This document shows, piece after piece, positions 25,506 through 34,100 of a stretch of DNA of 64,000 nt (the stretch's first letter is position 1; the number at the start of each line of letters is the position of its first letter). The notes under the pieces were generated by a model. It did no database searches, had not been told where the DNA came from, and was given only the letters and a program-made list of their open reading frames with translations. Source of the stretch: an uncultured Oscillospiraceae bacterium (GTDB lineage Bacteria; Bacillota; Clostridia; Oscillospirales; Oscillospiraceae); the NCBI GenBank assembly GCA_934622035.1, contig CAKTVG010000010.1, forward strand, positions 16,804 through 80,803, read 5' to 3'. A program made the translations under genes and the position numbers.

Positions 25506-26116
25506 AAACGCTGTTCCGCTGGGTGCACAAGCTGCTGTTCGGCTGGTCGGTCTGGCTTTATTTCCGTCCAAAAATCCAATATGAGGAAAAGGGCAGCATG
25601 CCTGAGGGCCCCGTTCTGCTCGTCTCGAATCACAAAAACCACATGGATTTTCTGCTCCTGATGGTCGTTTTCTGGCGTCGCTATCTGCGCTGCCTGGTCG
25701 GCAAGACCTTCTACGAGTGCAACGGCCTTGTGACCTTCCTTCTAAAAATGCTCGGTGCAATCAAGGTTGACCGTTTCTCCTTCGACATGACGTTTTTTTA
25801 TCAGTGCATGGACGCGCTGAAAAAGGGACAGACGCTTCTGATCTTCCCGGAGGGAAAGTTCTCCGTGGACGGAACGATGGCCGAATTCCGCGAGACGGCT
25901 GCCCTGCTGGCGGTACAGTCCGGCGTGCCGGTCGTGCCGGTCTATCACGGCTATGATTACCGGCCCTTCCGCCCGACGCCCGTCGTCATCGGCAAGCCGG
26001 TCATGCTCGAATGTGCGACGCAGAATCCGACGCCGGAGGAGCTGAAGCGCATGACGGCGCAGCTTCGCGATCGGATCGTCGAGCTGCGCGGCATGGCGGA
26101 GGGCAAGGCATCATGA
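25502..26116 (+). CDS. PlsC-like 1-acyl-glycerol-3-phosphate acyltransferase family protein (first)
   Basis: A 204-residue PlsC-type acyltransferase with the catalytic NHKNHMDF (HX4D) near residue 40, a second block around GAIKVDR, and FPEGKFS near 118. Such enzymes move an acyl chain from acyl-ACP or acyl-CoA to a lysophospholipid or other acceptor at the membrane. The ATG at 25502 overlaps the ligase stop (ATGA), so it is coupled. Acyl-ACP made by the neighbouring carrier genes is the likely donor. The acceptor is unknown. Confidence 0.85.
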   Translation: MKTLFRWVHKLLFGWSVWLYFRPKIQYEEKGSMPEGPVLLVSNHKNHMDFLLLMVVFWRRYLRCLVGKTFYECNGLVTFLLKMLGAIKVDRFSFDMTFFYQCMDALKKGQTLLIFPEGKFSVDGTMAEFRETAALLAVQSGVPVVPVYHGYDYRPFRPTPVVIGKPVMLECATQNPTPEELKRMTAQLRDRIVELRGMAEGKAS

Positions 26117-26838
26117 AGAAGCTGAAAGCATTTTTTGCAAACCTCGCCGCCGATTTTGCCAACCGCGTCGCCTCTCTGGTATTCCGGCTGATCTGGAATC
26201 CAAAAATACACTATCAAAAAGGCGCGGAGGGCATCCGCCGACCCTCCGGCGGTACGCTTTTCATTCTGAATCACAACTGGTGGCTCGATGCGCCGATTCT
26301 TTGCGTGTTGTGCCTGCGCCGCAGGATTCACGCCGTTGTCGCCATGGACATCGCCAAAATGAGTCATTCGACCGGCGGCCTGCGCTCGCTGCGCTGCATC
26401 TGCGTAGACCGGACGAAGCCCGACCTGAGCTTTTTCCACGAGGGACTGGCCGTTCTTCGCGCAGGCGGCTGCGTCGCCATCTTCCCGGAGGGATACCTCA
26501 ACCCCTCTGACAAGCTGCTGCCCTTCAAGCAGGGTGCGGCCATGCTGGCGCTTCAGGCAGGCGTGCCGGTCGTGCCGGTCTATACCATGGGCAATTATCA
26601 GCCCTTCCAGCGCCTTCAGCTCATGCTCGGCGCACCGGTCACGCTGACGCAGCGCCCCAGCGCGCTTGGCGTCCAGGCCGCGACGCAGGAGCTTCAGGAC
26701 GCCATGCAGACGCTTCAGCGAGAGCTGGAGCAAACCGTAAATCCGAAATATTTAACCCGCAGCCGGCGCTTCCGCGAGCACTTTGCCGAAACGCTCCGCC
26801 GCCGCCGTGAAAAGCGGGAGAAAGAGGGAAAACAATGA
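26113..26838 (+). CDS. PlsC-like acyltransferase family protein (second)
   Basis: A 241-residue PlsC-type protein with NHNWWLDAP (HX4D) near residue 54, CVDRTKPD and FPEGYLNPSD. It is related to its upstream neighbour (shared LQAGVPVVPVY versus VQSGVPVVPVY), which suggests an old duplication. The C-terminal 40 residues are strongly basic (RRRREKREKEGK), probably lying on the membrane surface. It overlaps genes on both sides by ATGA. With two acyltransferases the operon could place two acyl chains on one acceptor. Confidence 0.84.
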   Translation: MKKLKAFFANLAADFANRVASLVFRLIWNPKIHYQKGAEGIRRPSGGTLFILNHNWWLDAPILCVLCLRRRIHAVVAMDIAKMSHSTGGLRSLRCICVDRTKPDLSFFHEGLAVLRAGGCVAIFPEGYLNPSDKLLPFKQGAAMLALQAGVPVVPVYTMGNYQPFQRLQLMLGAPVTLTQRPSALGVQAATQELQDAMQTLQRELEQTVNPKYLTRSRRFREHFAETLRRRREKREKEGKQ

Positions 26839-27080
26839 TACTGGACCGCTTGATCAAAGTCGCACAGGGCGTCCTGGAGGGCTCGGAGGTCGATCTGACC
26901 GCCGTCACGCCGGAGACGACCCTGGAGGAGCTTGGCCTCAACAGCATTATGATGCTGATGCTGATGGTCGGCATCGAGGACGAATTCTCCATTCGCTTCC
27001 CGGCCGAGCGCGTAGGCGAGCTGAAAACCATCGGAGATCTGCTGCGCATCATTGAGGAGAGTCTGCATGCTCAGGCATAA
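26835..27080 (+). CDS. Acyl carrier protein
   Basis: An 81-residue carrier protein with the four-helix pattern and the modified serine in LEELGLNSIMML (S near 38). The loop has LNS rather than the usual DS(L/M), a variation seen in specialised carriers. It overlaps the acyltransferase before it by ATGA. It is distinct from the general fatty-acid AcpP by this motif and by its place in the operon. It is a likely substrate of the divergent phosphopantetheinyl transferase. Confidence 0.87.
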   Translation: MILDRLIKVAQGVLEGSEVDLTAVTPETTLEELGLNSIMMLMLMVGIEDEFSIRFPAERVGELKTIGDLLRIIEESLHAQA

Positions 27081-27501
27081 CTCTCCTGCGGAGCTGGAGG
27101 AGCACTGGACCGTCCGCGAACCGGTGCCCGGCGACCAGCTTCGTGTGCGGCATGCAGGCTATTATCACCACGGTATCTACGCCGGAGGCGGAATGGTCAT
27201 CCATTTCAACGGCGGCCCGGACGCCCGCGCCGAGGACGTCGAGGTGCAGAAAACGGACATTGCGGAATTCCTGCGCGGCGGTCTGCCGGAGGTTCGCACC
27301 TACAGCCGCGCCGAGCGAAAGCTGCTGCGAAAGCCGGAGGATATCCTCGCCGCAGCGGAGGCCGCCATCGGCCGCAGGGGCTATCATTTCCTGCACAACA
27401 ATTGCGAGCACTTTTCCAACGAATGTGCCTTCGGCGTCCCCTATTCCAAGCAAACGGACCATCTTCCGAAGGGCGTCCGCATCGATCTCGGGAAGGAATG
27501 A
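27067..27501 (+). CDS. LRAT-fold (NlpC/P60-like) acyltransferase or hydrolase
   Basis: A 144-residue protein of the lecithin retinol acyltransferase family. The catalytic histidine lies in YYHHGIYAGGG and the cysteine in FLHNNCEHFSNEC, the NCEHF signature. Animal members transfer acyl chains from phospholipids or cut them; bacterial roles are little known. The ATG at 27067 has GAGGAG upstream and overlaps the carrier protein by 14 bp. As the last gene of an acyl-activation and transfer operon it may remodel or remove acyl groups. It has no signal peptide, so it acts in the cytoplasm. Confidence 0.82.
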   Translation: MLRHNSPAELEEHWTVREPVPGDQLRVRHAGYYHHGIYAGGGMVIHFNGGPDARAEDVEVQKTDIAEFLRGGLPEVRTYSRAERKLLRKPEDILAAAEAAIGRRGYHFLHNNCEHFSNECAFGVPYSKQTDHLPKGVRIDLGKE

Positions 27502-27585
27502 TGCATTATATGATTTATTTATATTTAAAGCATCCCCCTGTGTGAGAAAATTCTCAAATTATACATTTTTATCCACCAGTACCTA

Positions 27586-27614
27586 TTGCTTTTCCAATTG
27601 GGATGTGTTATACT
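27586..27614 (+). promoter_or_regulatory. Promoter of TetR-sipW fibre operon
   Basis: TTGCTT (27586-27591), 17-bp spacer, TATACT (27609-27614), in an A+T-rich gap (27502-27776) that otherwise holds no gene. A leader of about 155 bases follows. Confidence 0.65.
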
Positions 27615-27776
27615 GTGATTGTAGTGAATGGCTAAACTACCGCAGCATGCAGAACACATTCCAAGGAGCCGGGTTAGATTTGGTAGGAACAATACGGAAA
27701 AATCCGAGTTGTCCCACTTTTTTTGCCCGAATTTGTAGTGATTATTCAAATTTCCACAGAAAGAAAGGAATGCAAC

Positions 27777-28400
27777 ATGCTATCTCAGAAAGAACATGAT
27801 CTCAAGCGTGCCAATCTCATCAACGGCGGCGTCAGGGCCGTTGCCGAATACGGTCTGGAAAACACCTCCACCCGCCTGATTAGTGAGCTGGCAGGCAGCA
27901 ACGAAGCCTACATATACCGCTATTTCAACAGCAAGGAAGATCTGCTTGCCCAGGCCTTTGCAGAAGGCGACACGCGCTTTCTCAACGTCATTTTGAAGAA
28001 CTTCCCCGTCTTGCACTACAACAGCATCGACTATGAATCCCGGTGCAACCTGCTGTTCCAGCGCTGCTGGAATTACATCATGAGCTGCCCGACGCGCGTT
28101 ATCTTCTACATTCGGTATTATTACTCCTCCTCCTTCCAGAAGTACGCCTATGCGGACCACATGGAGCGCTACGCCGTCTTGCTCGAGAAAATGCGCAGCG
28201 CTTTCCCGGAGGCCGTGGATGTCGGCGCAATTCTGCACTATGTGCTTGACACGCTTCTGGGACTGGCCATGCATCAGATCAGCAACCCGCAGCCTGACCC
28301 GGAGCAGGTCGCCAAGCGCAATTTCCAGATGCTGTTCAGCGTGGTGCGCACCTATATCAAGCCGGAGAAAATAACCCGTCCCTGGGAGGAGAAACGATGA
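27777..28400 (+). CDS. TetR/AcrR family transcriptional regulator
   Basis: A 207-residue regulator. The N-terminal helix-turn-helix is typical (NTSTRLISELAGSNEAYIYRYFNSKEDLL, residues about 25-55 in two pieces), and the helical C-terminal half would bind a ligand. The ATG at 27777 has AAAGGAA upstream. It overlaps sipW by ATGA, so it is co-transcribed with the surface genes it probably controls. The ligand is not known. Confidence 0.87.
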   Translation: MLSQKEHDLKRANLINGGVRAVAEYGLENTSTRLISELAGSNEAYIYRYFNSKEDLLAQAFAEGDTRFLNVILKNFPVLHYNSIDYESRCNLLFQRCWNYIMSCPTRVIFYIRYYYSSSFQKYAYADHMERYAVLLEKMRSAFPEAVDVGAILHYVLDTLLGLAMHQISNPQPDPEQVAKRNFQMLFSVVRTYIKPEKITRPWEEKR

Positions 28401-28921
28401 CGCTCCGAAAAATCTGGAATATTCTCACAACCGTTCTCGTAGTCTTGGTGGTGCTGCTGGCCATTGCGCTGGTGGGCGTCCGGCTGTTCGGCATCCGAAC
28501 CTACGCCGTGCTTTCCGGCTCCATGGAGCCGACCTATCCGACAGGCTCTCTCCTGTACGTCAAGAAGGTCGATCCGCAGGAGCTGAAGGTCGGCGACGCC
28601 ATCACCTTCCTGCTCAACGAGGACACCGCCGCGACGCACCGTATCGTCGAGATCCTGCCGGATGAAGACGACGCCTCTGTGCTGCGCTTCCGGACGCAGG
28701 GCGACGCAAACGAAACTGCGGACGCCGTGCCTGTACATTATATGAATATCATCGGCAAGCCCGTGTTCTGCATTCCGCTTCTGGGCTATGTTGCGGGCTT
28801 CATTCAGCAGCCGCCCGGCCTGTATCTGGCCATCGGCGCCGCCGCAATTCTGCTGATTCTTGTCTTTCTTCCGGACCTGTTCAAGGACGATAAGAAGAAG
28901 GACGCCACAACCAAGGGGTAA
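28397..28921 (+). CDS. sipW: Signal peptidase I, SipW (ER/archaeal) type
   Basis: A 174-residue type I signal peptidase of the S26B class. The nucleophile is S42 in LSGSMEPTYPTG, and the general base is a histidine (H81 in ATHRIVEI) in place of the usual lysine, which is the SipW hallmark. One membrane helix lies at each end (residues about 8-30 and 140-162), with a basic tail. SipW enzymes process TasA and TapA/CalY-like fibre proteins; four candidates follow directly. It is coupled to the TetR gene. Confidence 0.9.
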   Translation: MTLRKIWNILTTVLVVLVVLLAIALVGVRLFGIRTYAVLSGSMEPTYPTGSLLYVKKVDPQELKVGDAITFLLNEDTAATHRIVEILPDEDDASVLRFRTQGDANETADAVPVHYMNIIGKPVFCIPLLGYVAGFIQQPPGLYLAIGAAAILLILVFLPDLFKDDKKKDATTKG

Positions 28922-28962
28922 CGCCGCAAGGCTCCCAATATATTATTTCAGGAGGTTTTCAA

Positions 28963-29697
28963 ATGAAAACTAAGACAAAGGCACTGCTGCTGTCTCTCTG
29001 CGCGGTGTTGCTTGTTGCCGCTACCGTCTTTACCACCGTCGCTTACCTGACGTCCAAGGACGCAGTGAAGAACACCTTCACCATCGGTAAAGTCAACATC
29101 AAGCTCGACGAAGCGAATGTCGACGAAGGCGGTAACGTCATCGAAGGCGCTGACCGCGTGAAGGAAAACAGCTACAAGCTGCTCCCCGGCCACACCTATA
29201 CCAAGGACCCGACCGTCACCGTCCTCAAAGGCAGTGAGGAAGCTTACGTCCGCATGAAGGTCACGATGAACAAGGCCTCTGACCTCATTGCTCTGTGCAC
29301 CGATCCCGAATTTGCCGAAGACGGCCCCACCGGCGTTGAAAACGCATTCCCCCTCATCCGCATGGTCAACTTTGTTGAAGCAAATGCGGCAAAGTGGGAC
29401 GGCATCATTCCTGACAACATGGTCGATACTGAGGAAATGCTCGCTGACAGCAAGTATTTCTCCTATGACAAGGAAACCGACACCCTGACCTACTACTTCT
29501 ATTACACCGAAACCGTCGCTACTCCCGATGCCGACAAGGCTCTGGCAGTCCTGTTCGACTCCATCACCGTTCCCGAATGGGCCACCGCTGAACAGCTGGC
29601 TAAGCTGGAAGGCTTCCAGATCAACGTTGTTGCCGAAGCGATTCAGGCCGACGGCTTTGCCGACGCCGATGCCGCTTGGGCTGCTTACGACGCATAA
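28963..29697 (+). CDS. TasA/CalY-like fibre protein A (SipW substrate)
   Basis: A 244-residue exported protein. The long N-terminal signal ends in TTVAYLTSKDAVKNTFTIG, the SipW-type signal and mature start also found in the three related proteins downstream. The rest resembles camelysin/TasA (PF12389): KDPTVTVLKGSEEAYVRMKV and a late NVVAEAIQADG. These proteins assemble into extracellular fibres or act as metalloprotease-like camelysins. It has an AGGAGG site. It is the nearest match to the protein at 30316. Confidence 0.85.
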   Translation: MKTKTKALLLSLCAVLLVAATVFTTVAYLTSKDAVKNTFTIGKVNIKLDEANVDEGGNVIEGADRVKENSYKLLPGHTYTKDPTVTVLKGSEEAYVRMKVTMNKASDLIALCTDPEFAEDGPTGVENAFPLIRMVNFVEANAAKWDGIIPDNMVDTEEMLADSKYFSYDKETDTLTYYFYYTETVATPDADKALAVLFDSITVPEWATAEQLAKLEGFQINVVAEAIQADGFADADAAWAAYDA

Positions 29698-29759
29698 TTC
29701 CACGTAAACAGAGATAGAACCTACAGACAGAACAAATTTCGGAGAAAGGAGGAACAACG

Positions 29760-30287
29760 ATGAAAAAGAAAGTATTTCTTACTGTGGCAGCGCTGATCCT
29801 CGTGCTGTGCTGTGCCGTTGGCGGGACGCTGGCCTGGCTGGTTGCCAGAAGCACAACCGTGACAAACACCTTCACGGTCGGTGATATCAATATCGACCTG
29901 ACGGAGTCCACGACGGACTATAAAATGGTCCCCGGCAATACGATCAGCAAGGATCCCACGGTCACGGTAAAGGCAAACTCCGAAGCCTGCTGGCTGTTCG
30001 TCAAGATTGAAGAATCCGAGAACTTCCGCAGCTTCCTGACCTACGACGTTGCCGGCGGCTGGACGAAGCTGCAAGACGGCGTGTACTATCGCGAGGTCGC
30101 CGCTGCGGCTGCCGATCTTGACTTTGCCGTTCTGAAGAGCAACGAAGTCAAGGTGCTGGAAAACGTCACAAAGGAGCAGCTCAACGGGCTGACCGAGCGC
30201 ACCTTCCCCACCCTGACCTTCACCGCCTACGCCGTGCAGAAGGACAATGTTGCCACTGCCGCCGACGCTTGGGCGAAAATTGGCTGA
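29760..30287 (+). CDS. TasA/CalY-like fibre protein B (SipW substrate)
   Basis: A 175-residue exported protein with the signal MKKKVFLTVAALILVLCC and the junction GGTLAWLVARSTTVTNTFTVG. The short mature domain keeps the core pattern KMVPGNTISKDPTVTVKANSEACWLFVKIEE. It is shorter than its neighbours and may be a minor or capping subunit, which is a guess. An AAAGGAGG site precedes the ATG. Confidence 0.83.
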   Translation: MKKKVFLTVAALILVLCCAVGGTLAWLVARSTTVTNTFTVGDINIDLTESTTDYKMVPGNTISKDPTVTVKANSEACWLFVKIEESENFRSFLTYDVAGGWTKLQDGVYYREVAAAAADLDFAVLKSNEVKVLENVTKEQLNGLTERTFPTLTFTAYAVQKDNVATAADAWAKIG

Positions 30288-30315
30288 CAATCAATCATAA
30301 CAGGAGGAATTCACC

Positions 30316-30966
30316 ATGTCTAAGAAGAAAATTCTTGCTCTGGCGCTCGTTGTTGTCATCGCCGTTACGGCAATTGCCAGCGCGACCGTCGCCTATTTCA
30401 CGGACACCAAGAAGGCTACGAACACCTTCACCATGGGCAACGTCAAGATCACTCTGGACGAAACCGACATCAGCAATCCCGATGGCGACCGCGTCACCGA
30501 GAACACCTATGATGTCTACCCCGGCGCTACCGTGACCAAGGACCCCATCGTCCATAACACCGGCAAGAACGGCGCTTACATCCGTGCGACCGTCAACGTC
30601 AACAACTGGATGAACCTCGTTGCCGCCTACTATCCCGACTTCAAGGAAACCTTCCCGAACGACGGCTACAAGGCTGCGCTGAACCTGCTCGTCGGTGAGC
30701 TGGGCGAGGGCTGGTCCGTCGTCGGCGTGGAAGCGGGCGACACCTTCACCATCGGCTGCTTTGATGCAAAGTTCATTCTGAAGTATGACGGCATCCTCGC
30801 CGCAGGCGAAGACACCACCGCCATGTTCCAGACCGTCACCATCCCCGCAGGCATCGACAACGCCAATGCAGACAGCTTCCAGTCTGTCACCGTCGTCGCC
30901 CAGGCCATTCAGGCCAACGGCTTCGACACCTGGGAAGACGCCTTCGCTGCCTTCGACGCAGAATAA
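30316..30966 (+). CDS. TasA/CalY-like fibre protein C (SipW substrate)
   Basis: A 216-residue exported protein with the signal junction ATVAYFTDTKKATNTFTMG. The mature part shares VTKDPIVHNTGKNGAYIRATV and VVAQAIQANGFDTWEDAFAAFD with protein A, so A and C are likely paralogues. It has a strong AGGAGG site and is followed by several hairpins (30977-31040). Predicted role: main or partner fibre subunit cut by the SipW peptidase. Confidence 0.84.
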   Translation: MSKKKILALALVVVIAVTAIASATVAYFTDTKKATNTFTMGNVKITLDETDISNPDGDRVTENTYDVYPGATVTKDPIVHNTGKNGAYIRATVNVNNWMNLVAAYYPDFKETFPNDGYKAALNLLVGELGEGWSVVGVEAGDTFTIGCFDAKFILKYDGILAAGEDTTAMFQTVTIPAGIDNANADSFQSVTVVAQAIQANGFDTWEDAFAAFDAE

Positions 30967-30976
30967 TTGCATTCCT

Positions 30977-31040
30977 GACCCTGCACCCCTCGGGGTGCAG
31001 GTCATGGGAGAACACCCGCCCGTGCGGATGCTCTCCCATG
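30977..31040 (+). other. Paired hairpins between fibre genes and giant gene
   Basis: First hairpin 30977-31003 (stem of 12 bp with one bulge, TGCACCCC core). Second, CATGGGAGA/TCTCCCATG (31003-31011 with 31032-31040) around a 20-base loop. There is no T-run, so they are more likely RNA-stability or processing structures than full terminators. They could keep fibre mRNA more abundant than the giant gene's. Confidence 0.5.
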
Positions 31041-31067
31041 GCTATCTCATGGAAAAGGAGAATTGCT

Positions 31068-31139
31068 ATGCTGATGCAGATATCTCCGGCTGCCCGCCGG
31101 AGCGAAATTCAGACCAGGAGGAGATTGCATGTATCGTAA
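31068..31139 (+). CDS. Small upstream ORF overlapping the giant surface gene start
   Basis: A 23-codon ORF (starts MLMQISPAAR, ends RRRLHVS) with AAGGAG 7 bases before its ATG. Its stop at 31137-31139 lies past the giant gene's ATG at 31129, so the two frames overlap by 11 bases. A CTCCGGC/GCCGGAG hairpin sits inside it. Translation of it could control that of the giant gene. It may also be a chance frame. Confidence 0.4.
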   Translation: MLMQISPAARRSEIQTRRRLHVS

Positions 31140-34100
31140 ACCACGCCGAAACCTGTGCAAGGGGCTGACCCTGCTGCTGTGTCTCGTCGTCCTTCTGACC
31201 TCGGTTCATCTGGGCGGCGCAGCGGCGCTGGCCGAGGACAGCGGCACCGTGAACATCACGGTCAACTATGTCTACGCCTCCAACCAGAGCATGGTTGCCC
31301 AGCCCTATCAGGCACAGATCACCAAGGGTGCGGCCTTCCATAAGACGCTGGAGCTTCCGCGGCTGCTGAACTACGCTATCCCCACCGACCGGGCCACCGG
31401 CCTCGGCGAGGGAATCGTTCTTGACAGCACAGCGGGCACGCTGGCCATCGATCTGGAAAGCGTCGATGCGGATGTCACCGTCACGCTCTACTATGTGGCC
31501 GGCCAGGCGAAATACCATGTCTACCACTATTTCCAGAATCTGGAGGATGACGGCTACACCCTGCGTGAGCCGGTCGTTGAGCTGGTCGGCGACATTGACA
31601 GCTATACCGAAGCCGTCGCGGATGCCGTTCCGGGCTTCCATTGCAAGGGCGTGCCGCAGACGACCATCGCCGCCGACGGCACCACCGTGGTCGAAATTTA
31701 TTATGACCGCGACTACTATACCGTCATTTTTGACGTCAACGGCGGCATCAACGGCCCCGAGCCGATTTATGCGAAATACGGAGCGGCCTTCCGCGTCGCG
31801 GATGTCCGCACTCCCGCCCGCGCGGGCTACACCTTCCTCGGCTGGGGTGAACCGGCTCTGTCCGGCGAGGTGGAGATCACCGGAAATATCACCTACACCG
31901 CGCAGTGGCTGCCCAATCGCGGCCAGGCGGACTACACCATCGTCCTCTGGGGCCAGAACGCCAACGACGATGAGTATTCCTACCTCTCCTCTCACGAGGC
32001 CTGGGGCCATGTCGGCGAGGAGGTCAATTGGGAAGGAAACCCGCTCATCAGCCATGTGCACACTGAGGATTGCGGAAAGCTGATCTGCGGCAAAGAGGCG
32101 CACACGCACAGCGACGCGTGCGGCCTGAATTGCCCGCATGTGCATGATCTGACCTGCTATGGCTTGAGTGCAAATGCTTCAAAAACGAGCCCAAATGATA
32201 ATACAAAATGGTGGAACAACAGCAAACCTGAAACTTATTTTGCGCGTCTGGGCATTGAAAACGGCTGTCTCTATTATGATGACGAGAATGCCGCACTCGA
32301 TTCTGCCGATTATTACTACCTGCGTCTGAATGGTGCATATTACTCCCTTTCCGAAACGCTTTTCAACAAGTTGAAGGGACAGCAGTTGGGAAAGACGGAC
32401 GATGGAACAAGTTCTAATAAAGATTATTATTACAAGTATAGCATCAATCCGTCCGGGATTTCATGCACTCACACCCACACGGATTCCTGCTACGCCTGCG
32501 GCAGGATCGAACACACGCACTCCGCCGCCTGCTTTGCCTCCCTTGATTGTAAAATCGACGACACCACGCCGAAGTACATGTCCGAGCTGCATCCGGGCAA
32601 CAATCTCTGGAACTATGAGCGCAGCGACACCGTCACCGTGGACGCCGACGGCAGCACCGTCCTGAACGTCTACTTCACGCGCAGAGAGTTCACGCTGCAC
32701 TTCCGTAAAGCCAACTCCAATTCCGATGACTACGGCAGCATCACCGCCCGCTGGGGACAGAACATCGACGCCGAATACAAGGCCGTCGTCGCCAAGGCAG
32801 GCAGTAGCTTCTGGAGTCGTAACCGCGACGGCAGCAACCCCTGGACGAACTACATCGGCGTCATGCCTACGGAAAACGCCACCTATTACAACTATAAGAG
32901 AACCGGTTCCGGCACCAGCACCATGACCTACTATAGTGAAAATCTGACCGGCGGCTACGACGTGATTTTTACGGTGAGCTTCCCCGGCACAAACCTGGTC
33001 GTTTCTGACGAAGACCGCTATGAATTCGAGGGCTTCACCTATGACCACGGTACCTCGAACGATTCGAACTGCAACGGCGCGAAGTTCTATTACAACCGCA
33101 ACCGGTACGCGCTGGAATTCTACTCCGCCAGCGGCAACGACCCCGACAAGACGGAGCAGGTAAAGTATCAAACTCCGCTGGGCGCTTATAACTACACTCC
33201 CACGGCAAAGCCCGACACCGTCGAGCCGGACGCCGTCTTCGTCGGCTGGTACCAGAACCCCGAATGCACCGGCGAGCGCTTTGACCTCGCGGCGCACGTC
33301 ATGCCCGCGCATAACGTCGCGCTGTACGCCAAGTGGGTCAACGGGCTCTATGGCGTCACCACCTACACGGATGAAACCAGGCGGGCGCTCTACACCTACG
33401 ACGGCTACACCGGCATTCAGGAGAACATCGAAAAGTACTCACTCGCCACTGAGCCTACCGCGCCCAGCCGCGACGGCTATGTTTTCGTCGGCTGGTTCTA
33501 TCGCGAGGACGGCGTGGAGAAGCCCTTCTCCTTCACCATGCCTATCACCCGCGACTATGAGCTGTACCCCAAATTCTCTGAGCCGCAGGCGGTCACCTAC
33601 ACCGTCCACTACTATAAGGCCGGAACCACCGAAAAGCTCGCCGATGACCGCACGAACTCCGTTATGATCGGCACAACGGTTACGGAACGCGCCAAGATGG
33701 GCACGGATCTGAATCTCGTCCCCGCCGGTCAGCAGAACAACTACTACCCCGAAAAGACGAGCACGAGCGTCATTATTAACCAGCTCGAGCAGGAAATCAT
33801 CTTCTACTATAGCGAGGCCACTGAGGTTTCCTACACCGTGTATTATCGCGACGCGCAGGGCAATGACCTCATCTCCCCGGTCACGAAGACGACGAGCTTC
33901 GTCACCGTCACCGAGCAGTACGTCACGATTCCGAACTACGCGCCGCGCCAGTTCCAGATCACGCAGGATCTCTCCTCCGACGCCGAGCAGAACAGAATCA
34001 TCTTTATCTATGACCCGACGCTCTCCACGCTCACCATCGCCAAGACCGGTGCGCTGGACATTGATGAAAACCAGACCTTTGTCTTCCGCATTCAGGGTAC

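Noticed and set aside
30785..31168. 127-codon frame across the end of fibre gene C and the hairpin region
   Set aside because: Its first part is out-of-frame fibre gene and it overlaps the start of the giant gene; the shorter 23-codon ORF at 31068 has the better ribosome site.
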